Positions 44,209 to 51,831 of a stretch of 64,000 nt of DNA are shown in pieces. The stretch is from Mesorhizobium norvegicum (lineage in GTDB: Bacteria > Pseudomonadota > Alphaproteobacteria > Rhizobiales > Rhizobiaceae): positions 1 to 64,000 of the forward strand of contig NZ_SMYZ01000089.1 in assembly GCF_004919685.1 (NCBI RefSeq). The letters run 5' to 3'. The position numbers were made by a program, and so were the translations under genes. Numbering within the stretch: the first letter of the stretch is position 1; the number at the start of each line of letters is the position of its first letter. The notes beneath the pieces are model-generated. The model did no database searches. It had not been told where the DNA came from and saw only the letters and a program-made list of their open reading frames with translations.

Positions 44209-44874
44209 ATGCTAGCGCTCTTCCTGCGTGACATCCGCCTCAACATCCGTGCCGGTGGCGGGGCGCTGACTGGCGTCATCTTCTTCCTCGCGGTCATCGC
44301 CACCATCCCGTTCGGTGTCGGGCCGGATCTCAAGCTACTTGCTCGCATCGGTCCGGCGATCCTGTGGATCGGAGCGCTGCTGTCTTGCCTGCTCGGCCTC
44401 GACCGGCTGTTCCAGGCCGACCGCGAGGACGGCTCGCTCGATCTGCTGGTGCTCGGCAATGACCGCCATATGCTGGCGCTGACGGTGCTGACGAAATGCC
44501 TGGCGCATTGGGCGGGCAGCGTGCTGCCGCTGGTCATCGCCGCGCCCTTGCTCGGCCTGTTCATGAACATGGAACCGCTCAGCATCGGCGCCACGGCGCT
44601 GACCCTTTTGGTCGGTACGCCGGCGATCACCTTCATCGGCGCCGCGGGTGCCGCCGTGGCGGTGGCGCTGCCGCGTGGCGGGCTGCTGATCTCGGTGCTG
44701 GTGCTGCCGCTGACCATCCCGGTGCTGATTTTCGGCGTTTCGGCGAGCTATGGGGCGACGGCCAATCCCGATCCGTTTCTGCAGCCCTTCCTCATTCTTG
44801 CCGCGCTGACCCTGTTTCTTAGCGTGCTGGGTCCGGTCTCGGCGGCGCTGGCGCTGCGCCATGGCACGGATTGA
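44209..44874 (+). CDS. ccmB: Haem exporter permease CcmB
   Basis: A 221-residue inner-membrane protein with six hydrophobic segments. The family blocks MLALFLRDIRLNIRAGGGAL, DRLFQADREDGSLDLL, the PLLGLFMNM segment and LPLTIPVLIFGV are present. It forms the membrane part of the CcmAB complex that works with CcmC and CcmE. In other rhizobia ccmC follows directly; here only 133 bases separate it from ccmD. Confidence 0.95.
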   Translation: MLALFLRDIRLNIRAGGGALTGVIFFLAVIATIPFGVGPDLKLLARIGPAILWIGALLSCLLGLDRLFQADREDGSLDLLVLGNDRHMLALTVLTKCLAHWAGSVLPLVIAAPLLGLFMNMEPLSIGATALTLLVGTPAITFIGAAGAAVAVALPRGGLLISVLVLPLTIPVLIFGVSASYGATANPDPFLQPFLILAALTLFLSVLGPVSAALALRHGTD

Positions 44875-44883
44875 AGCGGCCGC

Positions 44884-44940
44884 ATGAGCGCGAAGGCTGC
44901 GGCGTGGCGACCGATTGCGAAGCCGACGAGGCGAGGCTAA
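44884..44940 (+). pseudogene. ccmC: Possible residue of the ccmC start
   Basis: An 18-codon frame (MSAKAAAWRPIAKPTRRG) starts 10 bases after the ccmB stop, exactly where ccmC should begin, and then hits TAA. The rest of 44941-45007 has no CcmC-like sequence, such as the WxWWD haem-binding motif. The resemblance to the start of ccmC is from memory only. Confidence 0.3.
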
Positions 44941-45007
44941 GGGAAGGCATGTCTAGACGGGGTGAAACGATCGGTTTGGAAGGCCGCATTTTGGCGGGGC
45001 CTGCCGC

Positions 45008-45175
45008 ATGAGCGCGCACGCACTTTACGTGACCGCCGCCTATGGCATCACCGCCGTGGTGCTGATCGGGCTGATCGGCTGGATTCTGATCGACCAGCGG
45101 GCGCGCAAGCGCGAACTCGCCGAACTGGAAGCGGCCGGCGTGCGGCGTCGCTCCGACAAGGCGGCCAAGCCATGA
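45008..45175 (+). CDS. ccmD: Haem exporter protein CcmD
   Basis: A 55-residue single-span protein. A short periplasmic start (MSAHALYVTAAYG) is followed by one hydrophobic helix (ITAVVLIGLIGWILIDQ) and a basic Arg/Lys-rich cytosolic tail (RARKRELAELEAAGVRRRSD). This is the CcmD pattern; the protein stabilises the CcmABC-CcmE complex. Its stop overlaps the ccmG start as ATGA. Confidence 0.88.
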   Translation: MSAHALYVTAAYGITAVVLIGLIGWILIDQRARKRELAELEAAGVRRRSDKAAKP

Positions 45176-45747
45176 GCACCGAAACGGAAACGCCGACACC
45201 CCGTCGCCGCCTGATCGTGCTTCTGCCGCTGTTGATCTTCCTCGGCCTGGCCGGACTGTTCCTGTCGCAGCTGTTGTCGGGGCGCGATGTTTCGGAAGTG
45301 CCGTCGGCCCTGATCGGCTTGCCGGCGCCGCAAACCAACCTGCCGGCGCTGGAGGGCTCAAACCTGCCCGGGCTCGATTCGAAATCCTTCGCCGGCAAGG
45401 TCACGCTGGTCAATGTCTTTGCGTCATGGTGCGCGCCGTGCCGCGAAGAGCACCCGGTGCTGCTGGCATTGGCGCAGGATAAGCGCTTCGCCATGGCGGC
45501 GCTGAACTACAAGGACCAACCGGAAAACGCTCGGCGTTTCCTCGGCGATCTCGGCAATCCGTTCCAGGCGATCGGCGTCGACGAAGCCGGCCGCACGGCG
45601 ATCGACTGGGGTGTCTACGGCGTGCCGGAAACCTTCGTCATCGGCAAGGACGGCAAGATCGCCTACAAGCATGTCGGCCCGCTGACGCCCGAGACGGCGA
45701 GGGATCTCTTACTGCAACAGATTGAAAAAGCGCTGGCGGCACATTGA
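45172..45747 (+). CDS. ccmG: Thiol:disulfide interchange protein CcmG/DsbE
   Basis: A 191-residue membrane-anchored thioredoxin that reduces apocytochrome c haem-binding cysteines. An N-terminal anchor (RRRLIVLLPLLIFLGLAGLFL) is followed by a thioredoxin domain with the active site ASWCAPCREEHP (Cys87/Cys90), GVDEAGRTAIDWGVYGVPETFVIG and the cis-proline turn. The ATG at 45172 overlaps the ccmD stop. It is the last gene of the ccm cluster. Confidence 0.95.
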   Translation: MSTETETPTPRRRLIVLLPLLIFLGLAGLFLSQLLSGRDVSEVPSALIGLPAPQTNLPALEGSNLPGLDSKSFAGKVTLVNVFASWCAPCREEHPVLLALAQDKRFAMAALNYKDQPENARRFLGDLGNPFQAIGVDEAGRTAIDWGVYGVPETFVIGKDGKIAYKHVGPLTPETARDLLLQQIEKALAAH

Positions 45748-45790
45748 TATTCAGGTGATGCCGGCCTGCGAACGGCGGCTTCCTGCGCTT

Positions 45791-45825
45791 CCGGTGCTCA
45801 CGTACTTAAGTACGCTCCGCACCGG
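45791..45825. repeat. Palindrome with GTACTTAAGTAC core
   Basis: CCGGTGC (45791-45797) and GCACCGG (45819-45825) enclose the perfect 12-base palindrome GTACTTAAGTAC (45802-45813). It lies 44 bases after ccmG, between convergent genes, and can form a hairpin. Confidence 0.65.
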
Positions 45826-45904
45826 TTCTCGGAAACCACCGTTTTCGTCTCGGTCTGACCTGAATCTCAACGCACCTTGGCAGGGCGTCTTATCGGACTT
45901 GAGA

Positions 45905-46072
45905 TCAGCCGTAGATCTGCTTGTGGACCTGGTAGAGCATTTCCGAGCGGTCGGCGCGCATGTCGGCCAGATCGCGGCTGGAAAAGCTGTCGATTTCGGC
46001 GACAAGGCGGTTGTAGTGCTTGCGCTTGGCAATGCTGTTGCGAGCGCGGGTCATGAGACTGTCGAGGATCAT
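45905..46072 (-). CDS. DUF1127 domain-containing small protein
   Basis: A 55-residue basic protein (MILDSLMTRARNSIAKRKHY at the start) with the DUF1127 pattern RLVAEIDSFSSRDLADMRADRSEM. These small proteins are common in Alphaproteobacteria and influence phosphate, RNA turnover and stress physiology, often under LysR-type regulators. AAGGAAC lies ahead of the ATG at 46072. A 13-base dyad lies 77 bases further upstream. Confidence 0.82.
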   Translation of the reverse strand: MILDSLMTRARNSIAKRKHYNRLVAEIDSFSSRDLADMRADRSEMLYQVHKQIYG

Positions 46073-46148
46073 AGCAAGGTTCCTTTTGGCGCCGCATTTC
46101 GGCGGCGGTTTCTTCCTCCCTTGATCGATACGAAGCATGACATAGTAA

Positions 46149-46184
46149 TGGTGCGTTGCAAAAAGAAGATGTTGCAATGCACCA
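46149..46184. promoter_or_regulatory. Dyad TGGTGCGTTGCAA / TTGCAATGCACCA upstream of DUF1127 gene
   Basis: 13-base arms (46149-46161 and 46172-46184) with one mismatch and a 10-base spacer. The symmetry and distance to the gene suit an operator. LysR-type VtlR/LsrB proteins are known to control DUF1127 genes in related bacteria; the link here is inference. Confidence 0.4.
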
Positions 46185-46342
46185 TTGCGCTGGACGCATA
46201 GCCGGTTAATGCGGCGCTGACGTCATGCGCCGGCAAGCGATCTGTCTTGGCTGCGCTTTTTGTATGGCACTGTGCGTACCCACATTGCCTTCTGTCCCGC
46301 CGGCTGGCTTGATCTGATGTCACTGATGCCGGGAGGAAAAGC

Positions 46343-47263
46343 ATGGCGGCCGCAGACTATTATGAAATTCTCGATCCACGCTTCGCGCGCCTGTTCAACG
46401 GCAACGCGCAGGTCGAGAAGCTGTTTACCGGATGCCAGTGGGCGGAAGGACCAGCCTGGTTCGCCGCCGGGCGCTATGTCGTCTGGTCCGATATCCCCAA
46501 CAACCGCATGCTGCGCTACGACGAGACCGACGGCAATGTCAGCGTCTTCCGTCAGCCATCCAGCAACTCCAACGGCAACACCGTCGACCGGCAGGGCCGG
46601 CTGGTCACCTGCGAGCATTCCGGCCGCCGCGTCAGCCGCACCGAGTTCGACGGCTCGGTCACCACCATCGCCGCCAAATGGAAGGGCAAGCGGCTGAACT
46701 CGCCCAACGATGCGGTGGTGAAGTCGGACGGCTCGATCTGGTTCACCGATCCGAGCTACGGCATCGACACCGACTATGAAGGCGACAGGGCCGAGAGCGA
46801 GATCGGCGCCTGCCATGTCTACCGGGTCGATCCCGGCACCGGCGAGGTCGAAGCCGTCATCACCGACATGGTCAGGCCCAACGGGCTCGCCTTCTCGCTC
46901 GACGAGAGCAAGCTCTATGTCGTCGACACCGGCCGCACGCATGGCGCGCAGAATCCGGCGCATATGCGGGTGTTCAATGTCGGCAAGGGCGGCAAGAAAG
47001 TCTCCGGCGAAAAAATCTTCGCCGACTGCACGGCCGGCCTGTTCGACGGTTTCCGGCTCGACGAGGATGGACGCATCTGGACCAGTGCCGCCGACGGCAT
47101 CCATTGCTACGATCCGGACGGCACGCTGATCGGCAAGGTCAAGGTGCCGGAAGTCACCGCCAATTGCGTGTTCGGCGGCAACAAGCTGAATTGCCTCTAC
47201 ATCGTCGGCACCACGTCACTCTACATGGTGCGGCTGATGGTCAACGGTGCCAAGACATACTGA
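46343..47263 (+). CDS. SMP-30/gluconolactonase family protein
   Basis: A 306-residue six-bladed beta-propeller lactonase. Signature stretches are GCQWAEGPAWFAAGRYVVWSD with the metal-binding Glu, GNTVDRQGRLVTCEHSGRRV, LNSPNDAVVKSDGSIWFTDPSYG with the Asn ligand, and GLAFSLDESKLYVVDTG with an Asp ligand region. It probably hydrolyses a sugar lactone. GGGAGGAAAAG precedes the ATG. A tautomerase gene follows 75 bases later in the same direction. Confidence 0.9.
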   Translation: MAAADYYEILDPRFARLFNGNAQVEKLFTGCQWAEGPAWFAAGRYVVWSDIPNNRMLRYDETDGNVSVFRQPSSNSNGNTVDRQGRLVTCEHSGRRVSRTEFDGSVTTIAAKWKGKRLNSPNDAVVKSDGSIWFTDPSYGIDTDYEGDRAESEIGACHVYRVDPGTGEVEAVITDMVRPNGLAFSLDESKLYVVDTGRTHGAQNPAHMRVFNVGKGGKKVSGEKIFADCTAGLFDGFRLDEDGRIWTSAADGIHCYDPDGTLIGKVKVPEVTANCVFGGNKLNCLYIVGTTSLYMVRLMVNGAKTY

Positions 47264-47338
47264 GACCAGAGCACTGGCGACCGTTCGACAGTTTCGTCGA
47301 AGCGGGTCGCGCGCACGAACATCCCCGGGAGGACAAAA

Positions 47339-47548
47339 ATGCCATTCGTCAACATCCGCATCGTCAAGGAAGTGATCGCCGCCGATCCGGCGGGCAAGAA
47401 GGCGGATATCGCCAAAAAGGTCACGGCGGCCATCATGGACGCCACCGGCCTCGGCAATGACGATGTCTGGGTGGTCTTCGAGGAGGTCAACGCCCGCGAC
47501 TGGTATGTGGGGAAGACCGATGTGGAGACGCTGCGGAGCAGGAAGTAA
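47339..47548 (+). CDS. 4-oxalocrotonate tautomerase-like protein
   Basis: A 69-residue tautomerase. The catalytic Pro is the second residue (MPFVNIRIVKEVIAAD) and becomes N-terminal after Met removal. The rest follows the family: ADIAKKVTAAIMDATGLGNDDVWVVFEEVNARDWYVGK. Such enzymes convert enol and keto forms in aromatic or related catabolism. Its position beside the lactonase suggests a shared small catabolic unit, but the substrate is unknown. Confidence 0.9.
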   Translation: MPFVNIRIVKEVIAADPAGKKADIAKKVTAAIMDATGLGNDDVWVVFEEVNARDWYVGKTDVETLRSRK

Positions 47549-47600
47549 TTCGAAGGCGTTGCGGCTGGACGTTGGAGATTGGCGGAAACCTCTCCTCTTC

Positions 47601-47663
47601 GTCATCCTAGGGCGAAGCAGTCGCGAAGCGACGTCGCGGAGACCCTAGGATCCATGCCGCGAC
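47601..47663 (+). repeat. GTCATCC...GGATCCATGCCGCGAC repeat, left copy
   Basis: CTAGGG-core variant, paired with an inverted copy at 47770. The gap 47549-47858 holds only these repeats. Confidence 0.75.
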
Positions 47664-47769
47664 TATCGAGCAGGGCACAACGGTGCAATTCTGCTTTTGG
47701 CGAGCGCGTGTAGTATCCAATGCCGGGCTGCCTTGCGCCCCTCCTGAACCGCAGCATTTTCTGGCAAAG

Positions 47770-47833
47770 GTCGCGGCATGGATCCTAGGGTCCGCGCCGC
47801 GTCGCTTCGCTCCTTGCTCCGCCCTAGGATGAC
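47770..47833 (-). repeat. GTCATCC...GGATCCATGCCGCGAC repeat, right inverted copy
   Basis: CTAGGG-core variant with the same core as its partner, so the pair can form a long stem around a spacer of about 105 bases. It lies beyond the 3' end of the FMN reductase gene. Confidence 0.75.
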
Positions 47834-47858
47834 GAAGCGCGGTGATGGCCGCTCAGCA

Positions 47859-48389
47859 TCAACGTGCGCGAATGAAATCCGCGAAAGCATTCAGCGCATC
47901 ATGCATCGCCGGCTGGCTCGCCGCCTCCGCCAGGATGGCCTCCACCTCCGGCGGCTTCTTGCCGAGCAGGGCAATCTCCAGCACATCGCCGCAAAGCGCG
48001 AACGACATGGTGCGCATGATCTCGTCCAGTGCGGCGCGGGCAAACAGCGAGCGCGGCGAGGCGTGCACCAGCATCGCAGGCTTGGCGACAGCGGCGTCGC
48101 GCGAGACCAGCCAGTCGAGGGCGTTCTTCAGCCCGCCGGGTACGCCATGGGCATATTCCGGACAGGAGATGACAACGCCGTCGGCTTGGGTGACGGCATC
48201 GATCAGCGCGGAGGCTTCGAGCGGCGTCCGCTCGCCCTCATCGTCGGGGTTGAAGATCGGCAGACGGCCAAGCCCGTCATAGACGGTGACGCGACAGCCG
48301 GGTGGTGCGTTGCGCGCCAGTGCGGCGACCAGCGCTGAATTGGTGGAGGCCGCCCGCAGGCTGCCGGAGATGGCAAGGATGTTCAGCAA
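47859..48389 (-). CDS. NADPH-dependent FMN reductase family flavoprotein
   Basis: A 176-residue flavodoxin-fold enzyme. The FMN phosphate loop is AISGSLRAASTNSALV at the N-terminus, followed by ALIDAVTQADGVVISCPEYAHGVPGGLKNALDWLVS, the family's isoalloxazine-binding segment. It transfers electrons from NAD(P)H to flavin, quinones or azo/chromate-like acceptors; the physiological substrate is unknown. It follows a PPOX-type flavin protein gene in the same direction, 39 bases away. Confidence 0.9.
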   Translation of the reverse strand: MLNILAISGSLRAASTNSALVAALARNAPPGCRVTVYDGLGRLPIFNPDDEGERTPLEASALIDAVTQADGVVISCPEYAHGVPGGLKNALDWLVSRDAAVAKPAMLVHASPRSLFARAALDEIMRTMSFALCGDVLEIALLGKKPPEVEAILAEAASQPAMHDALNAFADFIRAR

Positions 48390-48428
48390 GATATGGAACC
48401 GGTCAGGACGAATCGTCGTCCCGAAAAC

Positions 48429-49049
48429 CTACCACATCGTCTGCTTGTAGCCGTCGTCCAGCCAGCGGTCGGTCGCCTCGGCCGAATCGGCCAGCGCCAG
48501 CTGGTCGCGCAGAATCTGGCCGAGCGTCGGCAGCGTCGCGCGATCGTACCAGGTTTCTGGCTTCCACAGATCCGAACGCATGAAGGCCTTGGCGCAATGC
48601 ATGTAGGTGGCCTTGACGGTGACCACGATAACGCTTTGCGGTTCCTTGCCGTCGACGGCAAGCCGCTCGCGCAGGCCACCATCGACGGTGATGCGGGCCT
48701 CGCCGTTGACGCGCAGCGTCTCGTTCATGCCGGGAATGAGGAAGAGCAGGCCGACCGAGGGATTGAGGAGGATGTTCTCCAGCGTGTCGAGCCGGTTGTT
48801 GCCGGGCCGGTCGGGGATGGCGATGGTGGTGTCGTCGAGCACGGCGGCGAAGCCCGGTTTGTCGCCCTTCGGCGTCACGTCGGCATTGCCGGCGCCGTCG
48901 GACGAGCCGATCAGAACGAAGGGGCTCTTGCCGATGAAGGAGCGGCAATGGCCGTCGAGCGCCTTCAATTCCTTGCGGATCGAGCCGTCGGTCGGTCGCG
49001 GCGTCTTGTAGATCGTCCTCAGCTGGTCGCGCGTGGTGACGAATTCCAT
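48429..49049 (-). CDS. Pyridoxamine 5'-phosphate oxidase-like FMN protein (MSMEG_1061 type)
   Basis: A 206-residue split-barrel flavoprotein. The core GKSPFVLIGSSDGAGNADVTPKGDKPGF and the segment AIPDRPGNNRLDTLENILLNPSVGLLFLIPGMNETLRVNG are characteristic of the MSMEG_1061-like PPOX family. The start MEFVTTRDQLRTIYKTP at 49049 is well conserved. The reaction is not known. It may be co-transcribed with the downstream FMN reductase. Confidence 0.87.
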   Translation of the reverse strand: MEFVTTRDQLRTIYKTPRPTDGSIRKELKALDGHCRSFIGKSPFVLIGSSDGAGNADVTPKGDKPGFAAVLDDTTIAIPDRPGNNRLDTLENILLNPSVGLLFLIPGMNETLRVNGEARITVDGGLRERLAVDGKEPQSVIVVTVKATYMHCAKAFMRSDLWKPETWYDRATLPTLGQILRDQLALADSAEATDRWLDDGYKQTMW

Positions 49050-49066
49050 GGGCCTCTCCCTATTTG

Positions 49067-49145
49067 TTTTGACGCAATTTCCTAGGGAAAGCGCTGCGCG
49101 CTTTTCCCGGGAAAACCGCTTCACACTTTTCCTGGAATTGCTCTA
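49067..49145. repeat. CAATT...GGAATTG hairpin repeat, expanded copy
   Basis: The same ends as the copies at 11209 and 39772, but with an additional inner inverted repeat (GGGAAAGCGC...GCGCTTTTCCC) inserted near the 5' end. It overlaps the yciB stop codon region. Confidence 0.65.
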
Positions 49146-49817
49146 TTTGCCGGCCTTCTCTTCTTTCCCGGTCTTGTCCTCGAGCGAATGGCGCAGGATC
49201 AGCGGCATCTGGCTGAAGGTGAACAGAAGCGTGATCGGCATGATGCCCCAGACCTTGAAGGTAACCCAGGCGTCGGTGGAAAAATTCCGCCACACCACTT
49301 CATTGGCAAGGGCCAGGAACAGGAAGAACAGGCCCCAGCGGAAGGTCAGCTTGCGCCAGCCTTCGGCGTCGAGGCTGAAGGCCGAATCGAAGACATAGCC
49401 AAGCAGCGACTTGCCGAAGTAGAGGCCGCCGAGCAGCACGCCGCCGAACAGCGTGTTGACGATGGTCGGCTTCATCTTGATGAAGATGTCGTCCTGCAGA
49501 TAGAGCGTCAGCGCGCCGAAGATGAAGACGACGACGCCCGACACCATCGGCATGATCGGCAAGGTGCGCAACAGCAACCATGAAGCGATCAGCGCGATGG
49601 CCGTGGCGGCCATGAACAGGCCGGTGGCAACGAAGATCGGGCCGCCGAATTCGGCCAAGGCAGGGAATTTCTGCACCAGCCATCCGCCGCGCGCATTGGC
49701 GAAGAAGAACACCATCAACGGCCCCAGCTCCAGCACCAGCTTGAGCAGCGGATTGACGCTTTCCTTCTTCTGTTTTTGCGGGTCGGACGGATCGCGTTCG
49801 AGAATGGGTGGGTTCAT
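49143..49817 (-). CDS. yciB: Septation protein A / YciB inner-membrane protein
   Basis: A 224-residue membrane protein with five hydrophobic segments. The family pattern is KLVLELGPLMVFFFANARGG, PIFVATGLFMAATAIALIASW, a TLYLQDDIFIKMKPTIVNTLFG block, GWRKLTFRWGLFFLFLALANEVVWR and DAWVTFKVWGIMPITLLF. YciB helps link cell-envelope synthesis and division. The start at 49817 is preferred over an extension that runs through the hairpin repeat into ftsY. It lies 61 bases after the ftsY stop. Confidence 0.93.
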   Translation of the reverse strand: MNPPILERDPSDPQKQKKESVNPLLKLVLELGPLMVFFFANARGGWLVQKFPALAEFGGPIFVATGLFMAATAIALIASWLLLRTLPIMPMVSGVVVFIFGALTLYLQDDIFIKMKPTIVNTLFGGVLLGGLYFGKSLLGYVFDSAFSLDAEGWRKLTFRWGLFFLFLALANEVVWRNFSTDAWVTFKVWGIMPITLLFTFSQMPLILRHSLEDKTGKEEKAGK

Positions 49818-49831
49818 GGAATCTCTTTCTT

Positions 49832-49873
49832 GCGCATGATCCGATCCAAAAAGTCTGCAACTTTTTGGGACAT
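49832..49873. repeat. GCATGATCC...CCAAAAAG/CTTTTTGG hairpin repeat
   Basis: CCAAAAAG (49846-49853) and CTTTTTGG (49861-49868) form a hairpin inside GCGCATGATCCGAT...GGGACATGC. It matches the common rhizobial GCATGAT(C)...GGGATCATGC element and lies between ftsY and yciB. It could act as a terminator. Confidence 0.65.
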
Positions 49874-49878
49874 GCTTG

Positions 49879-51819
49879 CTACGCCACTCCAGCGATCGCC
49901 CTGGCGAATTCGCTTGCTGAAAACGGTTCGAGGTCGTCGACCTGTTCGCCAACGCCGATGAAATAGACCGGCAATTTGTGCTTGGCCGCGATCGCCACCA
50001 GAATACCGCCGCGTGCCGTGCCGTCCAGCTTGGTCATCACAAGGCCGTTGACGCCGGCGACATTGCGGAAGATCTCGACCTGGTTGAGCGCGTTCTGGCC
50101 GGTGGTGGCGTCGACTGTCTGCAAAACGGTGTGCGGTGCTTCCGGATCGAGCTTGCCCAGCACGCGGACGATCTTTTCGAGCTCCGCCATCAGTTCGGTC
50201 TTGTTTTGCAGGCGGCCGGCGGTGTCGATGATCAGCACGTCTGAGCCGGCTTCTTTGGCCTTTTCGAAGGCGTCATAGGCCAGCCCTGCGGCATCGGCGC
50301 CGATCTTGGAGGCGATGACCGGCGATTTCGTCCGTTCGCCCCAAATCTTGAGCTGCTCGATCGCCGCGGCGCGGAACGTGTCGCCGGCGGCGAGCATCAC
50401 CGACAGGCCGCCATCGGTGAGCTTGGCTGCCAGCTTGCCGATGGTCGTGGTCTTGCCGGTGCCGTTGACACCGACCACCAGGATGACATGCGGCTTGTGC
50501 GAGAGATCGAGCTCCAGCGGCATGGCGACGTGGGTCAGCACCTTTTCCACCTCGGCCGCCATGATGGCGCGAACCTCGGTGTCCGAGACATCCTTGCCGT
50601 AGCGGCTGGCGGCCAGCGCATCGGTGACACGCAAGGCCGTCTCCATGCCGAGATCGGCACGGATCAGCACATCCTCCAGGTCCTGCAGCGTCTCCTCGTC
50701 CAGCTTGCGCTTGGTGAAGACGCCGGCGATGTTGCCGGTGAGTTCCTTGGACGAACGGGCAAGCCCGTCCTTCATGCGCTGGAACCATGAACGCCTCGGC
50801 GCCGGCTCCGGTGCCTTCTGCGGTTCAGCCTTCTGCTCGACCTTCTTGGTGACGGTCACCTTGCCGGGTGCGGGTCTTGGAGCAGGTTGCGGAATGGCCT
50901 GCGGTTCGGTCGCGATTTCGGCAATGACAGGCTGCGGTTCTACCGGCGGAGGCTGGCGAATGGGAGGTGCGATTTCGGCGGCGGGTGCTTCAGATTCACT
51001 CGCTAGAGGAGCCTCGGCAGAAGGTGCCACGGCTTGCGCAGGTTCGCGCTGCCCCTCACCCTTACCCTCTCCCCGTGAAGAACGGGGAGAGGGGGGCGTC
51101 AGCGTTGGGGCTTCTTTTTCGATGTCTGAACGAGGAGGCGCGGCGACATCGCTAGCTCCCTTCTCCCCGTCACTATACGGGGAGAAGGTGCCGGCAGGCG
51201 GATGAGGGGCGGCGTCGATGTCGGAAGACGGCTGAAGAGGGGACGGCACCGGTGTCGGTACCTCGATCGGGGCTGGTGTCTCTGCCGGAACATCGGCAGG
51301 CATCGGCACTTCGACCGGGGCCGGTTCCGGCTGTTTTTCCGGGCGTGACGGGACGATCTCCGGCTCGGCCGGTACAAGTGGTGGTACCTCTTGCGGCTGC
51401 GGCTGCGGCTCCGGAGCAGGCTCCGGAACGGCGGGAGGTGTTGGTATCTCCTCGGGCGCCGGCGGCTCAGCAGGCGTCTCGGGTGCCGGTTCCTCTTTCG
51501 GCGGGGGCTCCGGCAGCGGTTCCGACGGAACAGTCGGCTCGGGCGTCGGCGGAACGACCGGCGCCGCCTCGGGCGCTGGTTCCTCGAGAGGCGCCGGTTC
51601 CGGCGCGGGAACTACCTCCGGCTCGACCGTCGGCATCGTTTCCGCCTCGGGCCGCGGCTCGTCGCGCTTCAAGAACTCCGGAACGACCTGCTCGGCCGCC
51701 GGCTTCAGCGCATCGAGCGCTTCCCATTTGATCGGCGGCAGCGGGGCGGTCTCGTCGATCCGCTCCTCGACCACCTCTTTCTTGCCGAACGAAAATATCT
51801 TCTTGAAAAAACCAGCCAT
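49879..51819 (-). CDS. ftsY: Signal recognition particle receptor FtsY
   Basis: A 646-residue SRP receptor GTPase. A short basic start (MAGFFKKIFSFGKKEVVEER) is followed by a long acidic, Pro/Glu-rich A domain (residues about 30-330), then the NG domain with GVNGTGKTTTIGKLA, GDTFRAAAIEQL, DTAGRLQNKTELM and TKLDGTARGGILVA. Residues about 203-257 are encoded by palindromic repeat sequence that has joined the A domain in frame. It completes the SRP pathway with ffh. Overlaps nothing; mtaB lies 12 bases upstream. Confidence 0.96.
   Translation of the reverse strand: MAGFFKKIFSFGKKEVVEERIDETAPLPPIKWEALDALKPAAEQVVPEFLKRDEPRPEAETMPTVEPEVVPAPEPAPLEEPAPEAAPVVPPTPEPTVPSEPLPEPPPKEEPAPETPAEPPAPEEIPTPPAVPEPAPEPQPQPQEVPPLVPAEPEIVPSRPEKQPEPAPVEVPMPADVPAETPAPIEVPTPVPSPLQPSSDIDAAPHPPAGTFSPYSDGEKGASDVAAPPRSDIEKEAPTLTPPSPRSSRGEGKGEGQREPAQAVAPSAEAPLASESEAPAAEIAPPIRQPPPVEPQPVIAEIATEPQAIPQPAPRPAPGKVTVTKKVEQKAEPQKAPEPAPRRSWFQRMKDGLARSSKELTGNIAGVFTKRKLDEETLQDLEDVLIRADLGMETALRVTDALAASRYGKDVSDTEVRAIMAAEVEKVLTHVAMPLELDLSHKPHVILVVGVNGTGKTTTIGKLAAKLTDGGLSVMLAAGDTFRAAAIEQLKIWGERTKSPVIASKIGADAAGLAYDAFEKAKEAGSDVLIIDTAGRLQNKTELMAELEKIVRVLGKLDPEAPHTVLQTVDATTGQNALNQVEIFRNVAGVNGLVMTKLDGTARGGILVAIAAKHKLPVYFIGVGEQVDDLEPFSASEFARAIAGVA
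51050..51215. repeat. Two palindromic repeats inside ftsY coding sequence
   Basis: CCCTCTCCCCGT/ACGGGGAGAGGG (51065-51093) and CTTCTCCCCGT/ACGGGGAGAAG (51160-51187) are hairpins flanked by GCCCCTCACCC and GGCGGATGAGGGGC. They are the same family as the intergenic elements at 8158 and 33285 and add about 55 residues to the FtsY A domain. Confidence 0.85.
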
Positions 51820-51831
51820 GCTTTGCGTTTC

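Noticed and set aside
44879..45016. 14-base direct repeat GCCGCATGAGCGCG at 44879-44892 and 45003-45016 as a ccmC deletion scar
   Set aside because: Deletion between direct repeats leaves one copy, but both remain. The match may simply reflect similar gene-start contexts.
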